Assembly: GCF_035046505.1 (NCBI RefSeq)
Contig: NC_089826.1
Location: 82,656,254-82,720,253, forward strand
Source: Tiliqua scincoides
Lineage: Eukaryota > Chordata > Lepidosauria > Squamata > Scincidae
Direction: 5' to 3'
DNA: 64,000 nucleotides
Every line of letters begins with the position of its first letter. The first letter of the stretch is position 1. The notes under the pieces are model-generated. The model ran no database searches. It was given only the letters and a program-made list of their open reading frames with translations, and was not told the DNA's origin. The position numbers and the translations under genes were made by a program. Below are positions 22,600-32,829 of this stretch, piece after piece.

Positions 22600-23465
22600 T
22601 CAAGAAGCTGCCTTTAAATAGTATCTTGAAACGTTTTCTTCTTGGCTGAATATATTTGCCCTTCATTTCATGTGCTCTGATGCCAAGTCCCATTACAGAG
22701 ATTTAAAAGCATGGTAGTGTTTTGAGGACAAGAAATCTAATATGATATCTGTGAATGTAGCCATTAAAAGTGTGTGCGTTTCAGGATGCTTTAAGAAGTG
22801 AGCCAAGGGCAGGAAGCAGGAAAACAAAGTACCAGTGTTTGGGCAAACCTTATCAGACTCTTCCCTCCTTCATTCTGGAAAATGTTTCACAAATAATTAT
22901 CTGCTTTATCCTTAGGGAAGAAAGAAAGCCAAGCTTGGATTTATTGCAGGTATCCCAATTCACTAGATTAGGCTGCAGTGGAGAGACAAAGCAACAGTGT
23001 GGTTACTTAAATGTCAGGTTTGAATACCCATATTGTCACTGGCCTAACAGGGCGCGATTCATACCTCGTACATGGGAGAACAGTTTCCCTGATATTGCCA
23101 GCTTTGATTTTGTCTCATCTTTTGTGTCTAGAGCATAAAAATAGCACTTGTGGTTTTACTCATCCCCAGCAGAATTCCTCATTGTTAATGCAATTCATCA
23201 CCAGCCTCTCTGCGGAAAGCTGCTAAGATGTGTCCCTGTTTGGCGTCTCTGAAATCTTTATATTGCAGTCATGCCGCTTCATTAATTTGTGCTATATTTG
23301 TGTTGCTCCGGGACCAGGTGACGGCTGTCATTGGAAATTAACGCAACTGAGAGATCCGTTTATTCTTTTCCCTCTTGCTGACAGCCGGCTCGTTCGTACA
23401 TGTAGGTCTGTCGCTCAAGGGATGCAGCATCAAGTGGTGCCCTCCATGTGTGAGTGAGTTTTCAT
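22600..23465. other. Candidate conserved non-coding region
   Basis: No repeat recognised for about 860 bases. The 23230-23420 part is rich in homeobox/TALE-like motifs (TTAATTTG, GGTGACGGCTGTCATTGG, GAAATTAACGC, TGACAGC). Open frames here are short. This is a guess from composition; alignment to other reptiles is needed to decide. Confidence 0.3.
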
Positions 23466-23475
23466 TCCAGTAGAC

Positions 23476-24183
23476 CAGCAGTTCCCAAACTGTGAGTCAG
23501 GCAGACCAGTGAGTAGCCACCTGATTTTTGATGGGTCGTGAAATGAAACTGACAAGCTGACAAGGAAAATGCATTAAGCCCTATGGAAAGCAAAACTGAG
23601 CCTCAATGTGTGATCACTCACAAATATACAAACATGCCTTGGTCCACTCTGAAGGGCAGGCTGAGAGGAATGCAACACAATAGAATGGTCCCGACCCAAT
23701 GAACAGAGGCCCCAAAAATCTCTCTAGAAGGAAGTCCCCCCTCCCAGCTGACAAGGAAGCAACTGTTACCCTGCACATGCCCAATCTCATCTGACCTTGG
23801 AAGCTAAGCAGGGTCAGGCCTGGTTAGTACTTGGATGGGAGACCGCTTGGGAATACTGGGTGCTGTAGGCTTATACCATGATCTTGGAAGCTAAGCAAGG
23901 TCAGGCCTGGTTAGTACTTGGATGGGAGACTGCCTGCGAATACCGGGTGCTGTGGGCTTATACCATAGTCTTTCGAGACTGAAGGTTGCCAACCATTATG
24001 GAAAGAGAAACTGACTCGTATATGTGTGTTTACTCTTGAGTAGGCAAACACACCATGGTTCTTCTTCAGGTTTGAGTGGCTGCTAAAGTGAAACTCTTTA
24101 AGGTCTTGTAAGGTCAGGTGGGCCCTGACAGAGTGTCATTTTAAAAAAAAATGGTTGCTGGTGCTAAAATGTTTGGGAACTAG
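23476..24183. mobile_element. hAT-type element, family F, carrying a 5S-derived SINE
   Basis: Starts CAGCAGTTCCCAAACTGTG and ends TGCTAAAATGTTTGGGAACTAG. The interior (AACATGCCTTGGTCC, CATTAAGCCCTATGG, ACTCTTGAGTAGGCAAAC) is shared in opposite orientation with 40715-41392. Confidence 0.7.
23766..23993 (+). mobile_element. 5S-rRNA-derived SINE (SINE3-like) with doubled head
   Basis: The first head (23766-23872) follows 5S rRNA from ACCCTG through GGAAGCTAAGCAGGGTCAGG (internal promoter A box), TTAGTACTTGGATGGGAGAC and GGGTGCTGTAGGC. A second, 5'-shortened head starts ATCTTGGAAGCTAAGCAAGG at 23881. The tail ATACCATAGTCTTTCGAGAC continuing to GTTGCCAAC is the same as the LINE-B 3' end. It is a SINE, not a functional 5S gene. 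Confidence 0.9.
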
Positions 24184-24292
24184 TGGTGTAGCTAGTGGGG
24201 GTGCAAAGCACTAAGTTTTGCAGGCAGCCTCACTGCAGCCTGCAAGCCGCCCCTCCTCCTCCCCTTCAGAGCCACTCCAGGTCACTGAATGA
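24183..24292 (+). mobile_element. hAT-type MITE, family B, truncated
   Basis: AGTGGTGTAGCTAGTGGGGG and GCACTAAGTTTTGCAGG match the 60539-60772 copy. The right part is missing or diverged after CAGAGCCACTCCAGG. Confidence 0.55.
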
Positions 24293-24471
24293 CTTTCAGT
24301 CAGTCACCATCTTTCAGCCTTACCTACCTACCTCACAGGTCCGTTGAGAGGAGAAAGAGAAAAAGGAGGGCCATATACACCAGTATTTCTCAACTAGTGG
24401 TACTTGAGGTGGTGTCTGGTGGTACTTATGGGACCTCTGGACACCTGCCACCCAGCAGCAAGTCCAGGAAT

Positions 24472-24877
24472 AGGTATTGGGTATTGGCAACCTTCAGTCT
24501 CGAAAGACTATGGTATCGCGCTCTGAAAGGTGGTCGAAGTTGGAGTGTCCTCTCCAGTGCGCGAAGCCTGGGTAAAGAAGGTATGGAGGATAGGCTGTTA
24601 CCCATGCAGCAAATCCCCCCTCTCCACATCGCTGGAATGGTCCAAAGGAAAGGCAGAGGCCAATACGGTTGGTTCCAGCGGCGTCGCAGGAGTTGCCAGA
24701 ACATGACTGTGTTCAGCCATGAACTGCCTCAGGGACTCCGGCTCCGGATTTTGCCTCGAGGTTGACTCCTGAAGCCTTTTCCACAACTGGATATAGCCAC
24801 AAGGCAGTGGAGGTTTGGGATCTGAGTTTTCCTTCTCTTAGATGAGCTGCCTTCCCCCCCTCCCACCCTGCATAAGA
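24472..24877 (-). mobile_element. LINE-B-tailed non-autonomous element (about 400 bp)
   Basis: Bounded by the 8-bp repeat CCAGGAAT (24464-24471 and 24878-24885). On the minus strand it opens with GCAGCTCATCTAAGAGAAGG, as at 56469-56515, and ends with the LINE-B tail: GCGCGATACCATAG, the hairpin at 24496-24509, GTTGCCAATACCCAATACC. The LINE-B RT C-terminal coding part is absent. It is probably an internal-deletion or SINE-like derivative that keeps the LINE's 5' leader and 3' tail. Confidence 0.7.
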
Positions 24878-24889
24878 CCAGGAATGCAA

Positions 24890-25015
24890 TACAACATATT
24901 AACAGTATTTATATATTAACAGTATTTATTAACACTATTAACAGTATTTATATACCGCTTTTCAACTAAAAGTTCACAAAGCGGTTTGCAGAGAAAAATC
25001 AAATAACCAAACATA
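24890..25015 (-). mobile_element. LINE/SINE 3'-tail fragment
   Basis: AACAGTATTTATATACCGC with tandem ATTAACAGTATTTAT repeats. It resembles the tail of the Sauria SINE at 58.5 kb, followed by AAAGTTCACAAAGCGGTTTG. No coding part. Confidence 0.5.
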
Positions 25016-25229
25016 CAGTGGTAGGAGGCTCCGAAACATGCTTTTCCACACTAAAAAAGCCCTCCTGTCCACCCTGAGTCTCTTACTGATGTTGATAGCA
25101 ATACATCTGGCCTCCCAACCCAGAAGTAACAGACAATGATGTCATCACCAGTTACTTTTGGTAGTACTTTGAATAGGTGGACCATATGAAGTGATATGAC
25201 GGAGGACAAATGTTGAGAAATGCTGGTAT

Positions 25230-25655
25230 ATACTACTTTGTGCTTTGTGGATGTAGGCCAAGATTTAAAAAAAACAAAAAACTAAATCATAACCCGATCA
25301 GCACAGAGGGCCCGTATAGACAGGTCTCTAATGTGATATTTGAAGAAGCAGAGCCAGTTCATAAATTCAGCCATGGATAAATAAGGGCTGAGCTTCAGTA
25401 ATTCTCAGTAGATGGACAAAATAGAGAAAACCAGGCAAGAAAGAGAAGAAGGAATTTTTCCATAAACTTTATGTTTAGTAATTAATCTAAATTACTCATG
25501 AGTGTATTTGCATCCTACAGTTGTTTCCTACAGTAGGCAGGTGAGTGGAGTTTAACAAATCCTGAGCACAATGTAAGTTATAACATCTCACACCATGGGA
25601 AATTTAACCACTTTTCCCTCTCAAACATCAATGCCTATGCAGGAAAAGGGGGAGA
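25230..25655. other. No feature recognised
   Basis: AT-rich sequence with no gene or identifiable repeat. Confidence 0.35.
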
Positions 25656-25659
25656 ATAT

Positions 25660-25850
25660 TTATTTGTTTTTAACTCACTTTTCCTCCAAGGAGCTCAGGG
25701 TTGTATACATGTTCCTTCCCTTCTTTTGTCGTCACAACAACCCTGTGAGGTAAGGGAGGCTGAGAGAGAGAGAGAGAGCGACTGACCCAAGGCCACCCAC
25801 GAAGCTTCAGGGCTGAGTGGGGATTTGAACCTGGATCTTCCAGGTCTAAG
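25660..25850 (-). mobile_element. Retroelement 3' fragment with GA repeat
   Basis: ACAACAACCCTGTGAGGTAA, GAGAGAGAGAGAG and GGATTTGAACCTGGATCTTCC form a widespread vertebrate repeat signature (LINE/SINE type). The family is not resolved. Confidence 0.4.
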
Positions 25851-25932
25851 GCTGCAATCCTAACCACACTTCCCTGAGAGTAAGCCACATTGAACAAAAT
25901 AGGACTTGCTTCTGAGTAGACCTGGTTAGGCT
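25851..25932. repeat. Palindromic MITE-like unit
   Basis: CTGCAATCCTAACCACACTT ... GACTTGCTTCTGAGTAGACC: a single copy of the module that forms the 93-bp array. The CAATCCTAACC and GGTTAGG ends are inverted. Confidence 0.65.
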
Positions 25933-25934
25933 TG

Positions 25935-26645
25935 TGCCCTGATGCCAGAACCCCAACATCATCCGATCTCCCTGAATATAAACTGTTCAGAATCCACTTA
26001 TGATCAAAGGATAAGCATGGCTTGCAAGCTCCTAAAAGCCCAAGGGGGTGCCTTTGTGATGATTTCCAGGCTGCTGAAACTCCTCCACTCCAGGCAAGTA
26101 GAATCAACAGAGGGGCTGCTATGGGGGCTAGGTTCCAACTGGGTACTTTCAGACCGAAGCAGAGGGGCTGTCAAGCCAGCTCCATGGAGCTGGGAAGCTG
26201 GCACAGAGATGAAAAGTGGCCCCTTGACCCTGCCCTTCTTCTCTCCCCTCTCAGCCGTCTCTGAAAATGTCACAGGCATCCGCACATGTCCATAACTTGC
26301 AATTGCTTTAAACAACACGGTTCTATTGTCATGGGAGTTCGTGTTCTTGTAACAGAATGGTTGTGTTCTTTCTCTGTTCAGAAAGGAACACAGAAGCTTT
26401 CAGAAAGGTGTCTTTCTCAGGCAAGCATCTCTGAACACAGGAAACAGCTTTATGCTGTCAATCCATCAAGTGCAAAATTGTCCACACTGACCAGCAGTGG
26501 CTCTCCAGGGTTTCAGGCAAGAGTCTCCTCCAGCCCAAGCAAGAGTTGCAAGGGATTTAATTTGGGATCTCTCACATGCAACACATGTGCTCTACTACTG
26601 ACCTTCAGCACCTCTCTTCAACAGAACCATTTGGCAAAAGTTAGT
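25935..26645. other. No gene recognised
   Basis: Open frames of up to 162 aa on both strands lack family features and overlap one another. Nothing supported. Confidence 0.35.
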
Positions 26646-26654
26646 CCACTAAGA

Positions 26655-26967
26655 GCACAATCCTATCCTGCGCTGGAACAGGCAAGCCAAGAGGCTTGCG
26701 CTGTATCCAGCACAGGACAGGGGCCCAAAGTGGTTCAGCCAGAGGTAAGGGGAAACTTTTCCCTTACCTCTTAGTAAGGCACCCTGGCCCCTATGAGTCT
26801 TCTCGGACTTAACGCCACCTCCGTCAGCACGGAGGCTTATTTCAGCCTCTGCAGGCCTGGCTGAACTCACAAGGAGGCACAAACATGCCTTATGGCACGT
26901 TTGCAACCATCCTGGGCTGGCACAAGGACTTGCGCTGGCCCAACATGCATTCAGGATTGTGCTGCAT
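26655..26967. mobile_element. MITE with GAGCACAATCC termini
   Basis: Begins GAGCACAATCCTATCCTGCG and ends CATTCAGGATTGTGCT, inverted termini like those of the 61958-62139 element. Internal GGTAAGGGGAAACTTTTCCCTTACC is itself a palindrome. No coding sequence. Confidence 0.6.
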
Positions 26968-26969
26968 GA

Positions 26970-29165
26970 CCCATTATAGCAACTGAGGGAAATGTATAGC
27001 CTAATCCTGTGCAGGTTTCCTCAAGTTCCAGTGAGTTAATTGTGTGACAGTTGTGTGAGAGTTTGCAGGAACTTCAGCTCTGTAGCTCAAACCTCTATAG
27101 CTCTGGTGTCTGAAGACAGGCTCACCACAGGGTCCCAGTAGTGGAGGACAGGGCTGCCAGCCCAACAGTGGGCAACCTCCATAACCCCAAAGGATGCCAA
27201 GGCCAAGTGTGATGGTGGCACAGCCTACAAGTCGCAGAGTTGACAAGTGCAGTGCCTTGCATCGCATGCCCTCAGCACATGAACAGAAGTCACCAGCCTT
27301 CATGCTTTAATGGTGGATGGAAACAGTACTTTGATACAGACTCACAGGGAGACCTGAGGGGAGGGAGAAGTCACAGTTGGGGGGGGGAAATAGAAGAGGC
27401 AGGGCTGGAAGAGAAGGGAGATGGATCAAAGGCCAGTGGGATAAAAGGCCTTGCCATAGATGAGAAGGGAGGCTGGAGAGGAGACGTGATTGGAAGAAGT
27501 GGCCTAACCCCCCCCCCATGAAGAGCCTACTCTGGGTTGGAAGAGGTAGAGAGTGCGGTAAACCCCCTCCCTGCCCACCCTGAGGTGGCCTGGGGGGATC
27601 CCAGGGCAGGTAGGAGCTTGCAAGAGCAGGGTCACAAACACAGCCAGGGTATCTGGAAAAGTCCAAGAACAGACCCTCTGCTCCATCCCTCAGACAAGGG
27701 CCCATGTGGCCACCACAGTGGCATACCTAGGGAGGTAAATGACCCCAGGTGGCAAGTCTGGGGGGCAGCTGCCCCCCTCAGCTATGCCACCCCCAAACCA
27801 GTCATGCTGGCTGCCTCCTGCCCAGAGGCCTTCTGAGAGCTGGGGAGGCCGACCCTCAGAAGGTCTTGTAAGGCTTTCGGAGGGCCTAAAAACATCACAT
27901 CCAGTTTCTCAGGGAAGGTCAGGGAGACTGTGTGCAGCCTCTCTGGGTCTCAGAAGGCCTTTGGGTGGGAGGTAGCCTGTGCAACTGGTGGGAGGATTGC
28001 CTGATCGGAGGGGGGGCATTTGCAGTCCTTGTCTTGTGTAGCACTAGGCTGGGACCATCATTGGGCCACCCCCTCTTTTTGACGTTCTAGTTAGAGGGTG
28101 AGGTGTGGCACTCAGCACAATTACCTAGAAGTAAGATCGACGGAGCTCAATGAAACTGTATCCCACATGAATCCTATTGGACATTATGAAATATTAACAG
28201 GGCTGGTCTCCAGTACCATCAGCAACTCCAGGTGATTTTCCTGGGAAGGTTGGTGGATGGGGAACTGTACATCTCAATGATCCCTCATGTGGCTCTTAAC
28301 CACAACCAAATTATGCAACCTTTGCTATGTTACACCCACCGACTTCACCAAATCTAGTTTTACACCAAAATAGGACATCGGTTTAATATTGCTCTCAAAT
28401 ATTCCACCTTTCCTACAAACATCAAAACCAATGTCTCCTATAAACAAGCCCACATTGCCATCTGCTGGGCCAAGAAATAGTTACATTTTGAGTTCTTTCC
28501 AGTGAGATGATAAAACAACATGGGAATTTGAGAAGGAAAATGGTCAATTAAAAAGGCCCCTGTGTCTAAATTGCTCTCCCGCTGCTATATTTGGACATAA
28601 AAAGACCTTTTTATGTTCATGTGAACTGAGTCTTTTCAGTTCATGTGATGCACTTATTTAAAAGTTAACAAAGGAAATCACAATAAACTGGAAACTTTTA
28701 TAGGATGACCAGATACAATGAAGAACAGTGTGCCTATACCTTTAACTATTGTATAGAAGAGGGGATGTTAGCAGATGTGGCTTTTTAAACATTTCCATGT
28801 TGAGCTGCACCTGCAAAAATGCCCTCTTCTAGGGTTGAATGTATAGGCAAACTTTCCTCCATTGTATCTCGTCACCCTGAACTTTTACCATGGTGCTGTT
28901 ATTGTAGTCCTATGCGCCAATCTACATAAAGAGGTCTACACATTTGATTAAGATTTCTGTGGCTGTACCAACCATTGCATCTACATTCTTGTACAACAAA
29001 TCACATATATATGGCACATGGTCCAATTGTGGATATGTAAGACAAAAGCATTCAAGCTGTAAAAAGAAGGGCCTGCAACAATATTTTATAGTGAACAAGT
29101 AACTCCTAATTGTTAGGTTTGCAATAACAGGATCTATTGGTTAAAGCAGTGGTTAAAGCAGGATC
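26970..29165. other. Mostly unassigned sequence
   Basis: No supported gene. A probable hAT fragment lies at 27716-27792 (CAGTGGCATACCTAGGG ... GCTATGCCAC). A degraded palindromic unit is at about 28120-28185. Frames at 27.2-28.0 kb are G-rich and overlapping, and are not genes. Confidence 0.4.
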
Positions 29166-29169
29166 TACT

Positions 29170-29490
29170 GGTTAAAGCAGACCCACTAGGTGGGTTGCGA
29201 TTCAATTTCAGGTGGGTCCCCATTCATTTCAATATTTTATTTTTCATATATTAGTCTTGATGCTATCATGGTATGTGACCGCATTTGGGGAAATGTTACG
29301 GACCTGTACTTTTTACAAGCCACTACGTATATTCTTTTAGCAGTGTTAGTAAATGGGACTTACTCCTGGGTAAATGTCAGTAGGATTGCAGCCTAGGGTT
29401 GTTAAAAATTTTCTTGCTGGATGATGTCACTTCTGGTCATGGCATCATTTCTTGTGGGTCCTGACAGATTCTCATTCTAACAAGTTGGTC
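29170..29490 (-). mobile_element. hAT-type MITE, family A (reverse copy)
   Basis: Near-complete reverse match to 3636-3990: CCCACTAGGTGGGTTGCG, TTGATGCTATCATGGTATGTG, GATGATGTCACTTCTGGTC and CAGATTCTCATTCT. Confidence 0.8.
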
Positions 29491-29494
29491 TTGG

Positions 29495-31055
29495 GCTGGA
29501 CAGAAGTGTGTTAAGACGTTAGAACATCGTTAAAAAGTCCTTGGCTGAAGCAAACATGGAGCTTGCACAGCAATCTCTTTGCAGCTCTCCCCTTCCGTCC
29601 TTCCTATTAATCTTTTACTTCACATTCACACTCTTCTCTCTCTCCTCTTTCAGTGTCTGTTGAGCTTTCTCAGAGCCACAGTAAGGGTAGTCAACCTTCA
29701 GTAGTTTGTCCCCTGCAGCTTAGAAGCTGTGGTAGCCTCCAAATAGCCTTGGAAGCTAGGTGCACCATGGCAGGGGGAACATAGGATTGGGCTGCAAGAG
29801 GAGAAAGAGGAAAGGAAAGAAAATGTCCTTTCCAATCCATCTTGGGTTCCATGTGCTCTTAGCACTGACCTTGGAATAAAACAACACATGCATTCAATTC
29901 ATCAAGAGTCTTCCATCACCACTATTCTAGCTGCCATCCTGGCTATATTATTTGCCCTGAGCTCTTTAGAGACCCAGAAACACAGATCAGCCAGAGAAGC
30001 TGCTCAGAAACAATCAGGTTAACTATCCAAGGTATTTTCCTGCGCCAATGCTCAGCCAGGAGTTTGGCAGAATCACCAGCCACAGGCAACAGGAAATTCC
30101 TTCAGGGTTGTCAGGAATCACTGGGATAGGTTCTTCTAATGGGTCCCAGCCCTCTAATGTTTGGAAAACTCTGGTACTCAACCGCAGAATCAGGTCTGGG
30201 AGGAAGTTCAGATTCAGCAACCACCACTGCTGCAGAATTTACCACTTTGCAGGCCCAATTTACCACTTCGCAGGCCCAATCCACCCCCACCTCCATCACT
30301 ACCTTTGTTATGCCCTCCCGCACCCCATTTTGCCCCTTCCACCACTGAACCCATCTTGCCCCTTCCACCACTGACTTACCTTCACCAGTGGGCCTTCTCC
30401 TGACTGTTGCTCCATGTACGGCTGTTCCAGCCTCACTGCCGGTGGGCCGGCAGGCCATTTGTAATGGCTGTAAAGTGCTCCCCGCCATATACAAGTTAGT
30501 TCTGACAGTGGAGACGGCACTTAGGATTGGACTCTTTGTGTGAGAAGACTTATAGAAATGTCCTCAGGGTGACTGCGCTTGCTTAAGCACCTTATCTGGC
30601 CTGCAGGGCATGGGACAAACACTTGGACAGCCTACTCCTAGGAAACAAGCACAGCTCTTTAGACCCACAGAGGGACAATGGACTTGAGGTCCTCCACCAA
30701 TCTTATGGGAGTATCATCACCTCCTTACCTTGATTTAGAAAAGGTGCAGCAATCAAGACCCTTTTGACCAGTTAGAGACATCCAGTATCTGCCCAGCCTT
30801 AATTCAATTATCTTTCCCTAATTCAAAACAGTCAATGGACCAACCACCATGAAAGACATGTCTTTTGGACAAGCACTTGTTGGCTCTGGGGATTGTTTCT
30901 CCTTTAAGTACCACTGCCTCCAGAGATGCTTGCTGTGTACTATAGAATTAGGTGGCTTGGCCCTTGGTTGTCCCTGCAGAAAGGGTAAGGCTGATACAGT
31001 TGCTGCTGCCTCTTGATCTCTCCTCTGCTCTGCACCCTCCTTGCCAACACAGGCT
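29495..31055. other. No gene recognised
   Basis: Unassigned. At 30232-30290 the phrase TTTACCACTT(C/T)GCAGGCCCAA is doubled, and CCCCTTCCACCACTG at 30332-30375 is doubled. Short frames on both strands only reflect these repeats. Confidence 0.35.
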
Positions 31056-31059
31056 GCAG

Positions 31060-31374
31060 TCCTATCCAGGATTTTAGAAATGGGCTATGTCAGATGCAAG
31101 GGAGGGCACCAGGATGCAGGTCTCTTGTTATCTGGTGTGCTCCCTGGGGCATTTGGTGGGCCGCTGTGAGATACAGGAAGCTGGACTAGATGGGCCTATG
31201 CCTGATCCAGTGGGGCTGTTCTTATGTTCTTAACTACAATTCCCAGAAAGCCTTGCAGGTCTCTTGTTATCTGGTGTGCTCCCTGGGGCATTTGGTGGGG
31301 CTGCTGTGAGATACAGGAAGTTGAACTAGATGGGTCTATGGCCTGATCCAGTGGGGCTGTTCTTATGTTCTTTA
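31060..31374 (+). mobile_element. CR1-type LINE with doubled 3' end
   Basis: TTTTAGAAATGGGCTATGTC leads to a first CR1 end (tail TTCTTATGTTCTTAA). The spacer CTACAATTCCCAGAAAGCC and a second 140-bp CR1 end follow, closing with CTTATGTTCTT. The joint is the same as in the array at 7788-8350. Confidence 0.85.
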
Positions 31375-31852
31375 CGGTGCATTTTAAGGTGCAACTTTGC
31401 TTTAAAAGTATTTTTCAGGTGCATAGACATGCATAGAATTGGGCTTTCATGCTGCTTTTGAAAGACAAGGCAGCCATACAGCCATATTTTGATACCAGTG
31501 CACCACTGTCCCACTTCTGACAAGGTCAAGCAGAGCTGTGGCATGTGGCTTTCATGTGGCAGCAGAGCCAAGGACTTGTCATACTGTGAAGTAGCTCTCG
31601 TATCATAGGTTTGACCTAGATCAGTGATGAATGGCATGCGAGCAATGGCTATGGGTCAGTAGAGAAATGGATTGCACTTACATGCAGGGTTCCTGCCAAG
31701 CTGCACAGCCGCACAGCTTGAAGCTCAGCAACGTGGAAGTTCAGTGATGTCATGCAACATCATTTTTGAGCATCCAGAGTCTATGTCACAATGCAGTTGT
31801 GACACTGTGGATCCATAGAAGGGGTCTGTGCAGAAATGTGGACCCCTTACAG

Positions 31853-32083
31853 CAGGGGTTCCCAAAGCATGTCGCAATGCCTTTGGGCATCATGGCACTC
31901 TCACAGGGGTGCCATGGGATGTCCCCAGTGTTGTCTCCTACCTGCGCCTCCATCTTGGTTCTCACAAAATCTTGGGAGATTTGGGTGCCACCATCTTGGA
32001 TCTCACAAGATTTCTCAAGATCCAAGATGGCAGCTCCCAGCGGAACCAGGAAAAAGAGGCTGTGCGGGTATCATGACCATGTG
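31853..32083 (+). mobile_element. hAT-type MITE, family D (3' end lost)
   Basis: CAGGGGTTCCCAAAGCATG start; interior ATCTTGGATCTCACAAGATT and CAAGATGGCAGCTCCCAG, as in 15209-15565. Confidence 0.65.
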
Positions 32084-32084
32084 C

Positions 32085-32829
32085 CTTATGGGGAACATAG
32101 CTTACGTGTACAGCCTTCTGCAGGTGAGGTTTCACTTCTTTGAAGAACCAGATTCCCAGGTTGAGAGTACTTTTGGATCCAGCTTTGGTTCTGATAGCCA
32201 GGTGGCAGCTGTGACCAGGTGTGTTTTTACAGATTTGGGTGGTGTACCATCTGTGCCCTTTCTTGGAGAAGGCAGATCTACCCACTCTTCTGTGGGATCC
32301 AGACCAATCCAGAACTATTGGCTGCTGGATGTGGGGATTTTTAAGCTTCCTCTCATGGGATGACTTCTTGGAAGACGGCACAAGCTTCAAGGATGTGAAG
32401 ATATGGATTTATCAGCCCAAGACTGTAGCATGTATATATACATAACAATTTCAGTTATTCTGTTAAACCCAATTAGAGTAAACCAGCCAGGAAAACAGAC
32501 TTCTATTTTGATGGCTTAGGGCTTACTTTTTCAAAGGAAAGCGAGAGCTGCCTACTTCTTGGTTTGCGCACAATCCAATGAACACTCGAGACAACAGATA
32601 TGGGAGAAAGGGCCACTTTATTAGCATTTACAACCGAAGGGGAGGCTGAGACCTGCAGCCGCAGAGGGAGCGAAGCCCCTCGTGGTGCGGGGGCGGGACC
32701 ACTGGGTGGGACCAGAACACATCTGTCCCCAGGCTGGCATGCACCCAACTCCAAGCCACGCCCCATTCTCAGGCAGCGTAGCTCATCCAGGTCTGCCCCT
32801 TAAGGGGAAGGCAGCCAGACTGCGGGCTG
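32085..32829. other. Unassigned; GC-rich stretch before the minisatellite
   Basis: No gene supported. On the minus strand AATAAAG at about 32618-32624 and the sequence after it resemble the end of an LTR, but I could not define two termini, so no element is called. Confidence 0.3.

Larger units (their letters stand above)
24381..25228. mobile_element. hAT-type element, family G, split by LINE insertions
   Basis: Starts CAGTATTTCTCAACTAG and ends GTTGAGAAATGCTG. The flanks ATATACAC and GTATATAC match at 6 of 8. The interior halves correspond to 50091-50433. The split is explained by 24472-24877 and the tail fragment that follows. Confidence 0.8.

Noticed and set aside
23766-23993. Functional 5S rRNA gene
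   Set aside because: The head is diverged, the second head is cut, and it ends in a LINE-type tail instead of a T-run terminator; it is a SINE.
26286-26774. 162-aa open frame on the plus strand
   Set aside because: It runs into a MITE, has no family features, and is overlapped by frames on the other strand.
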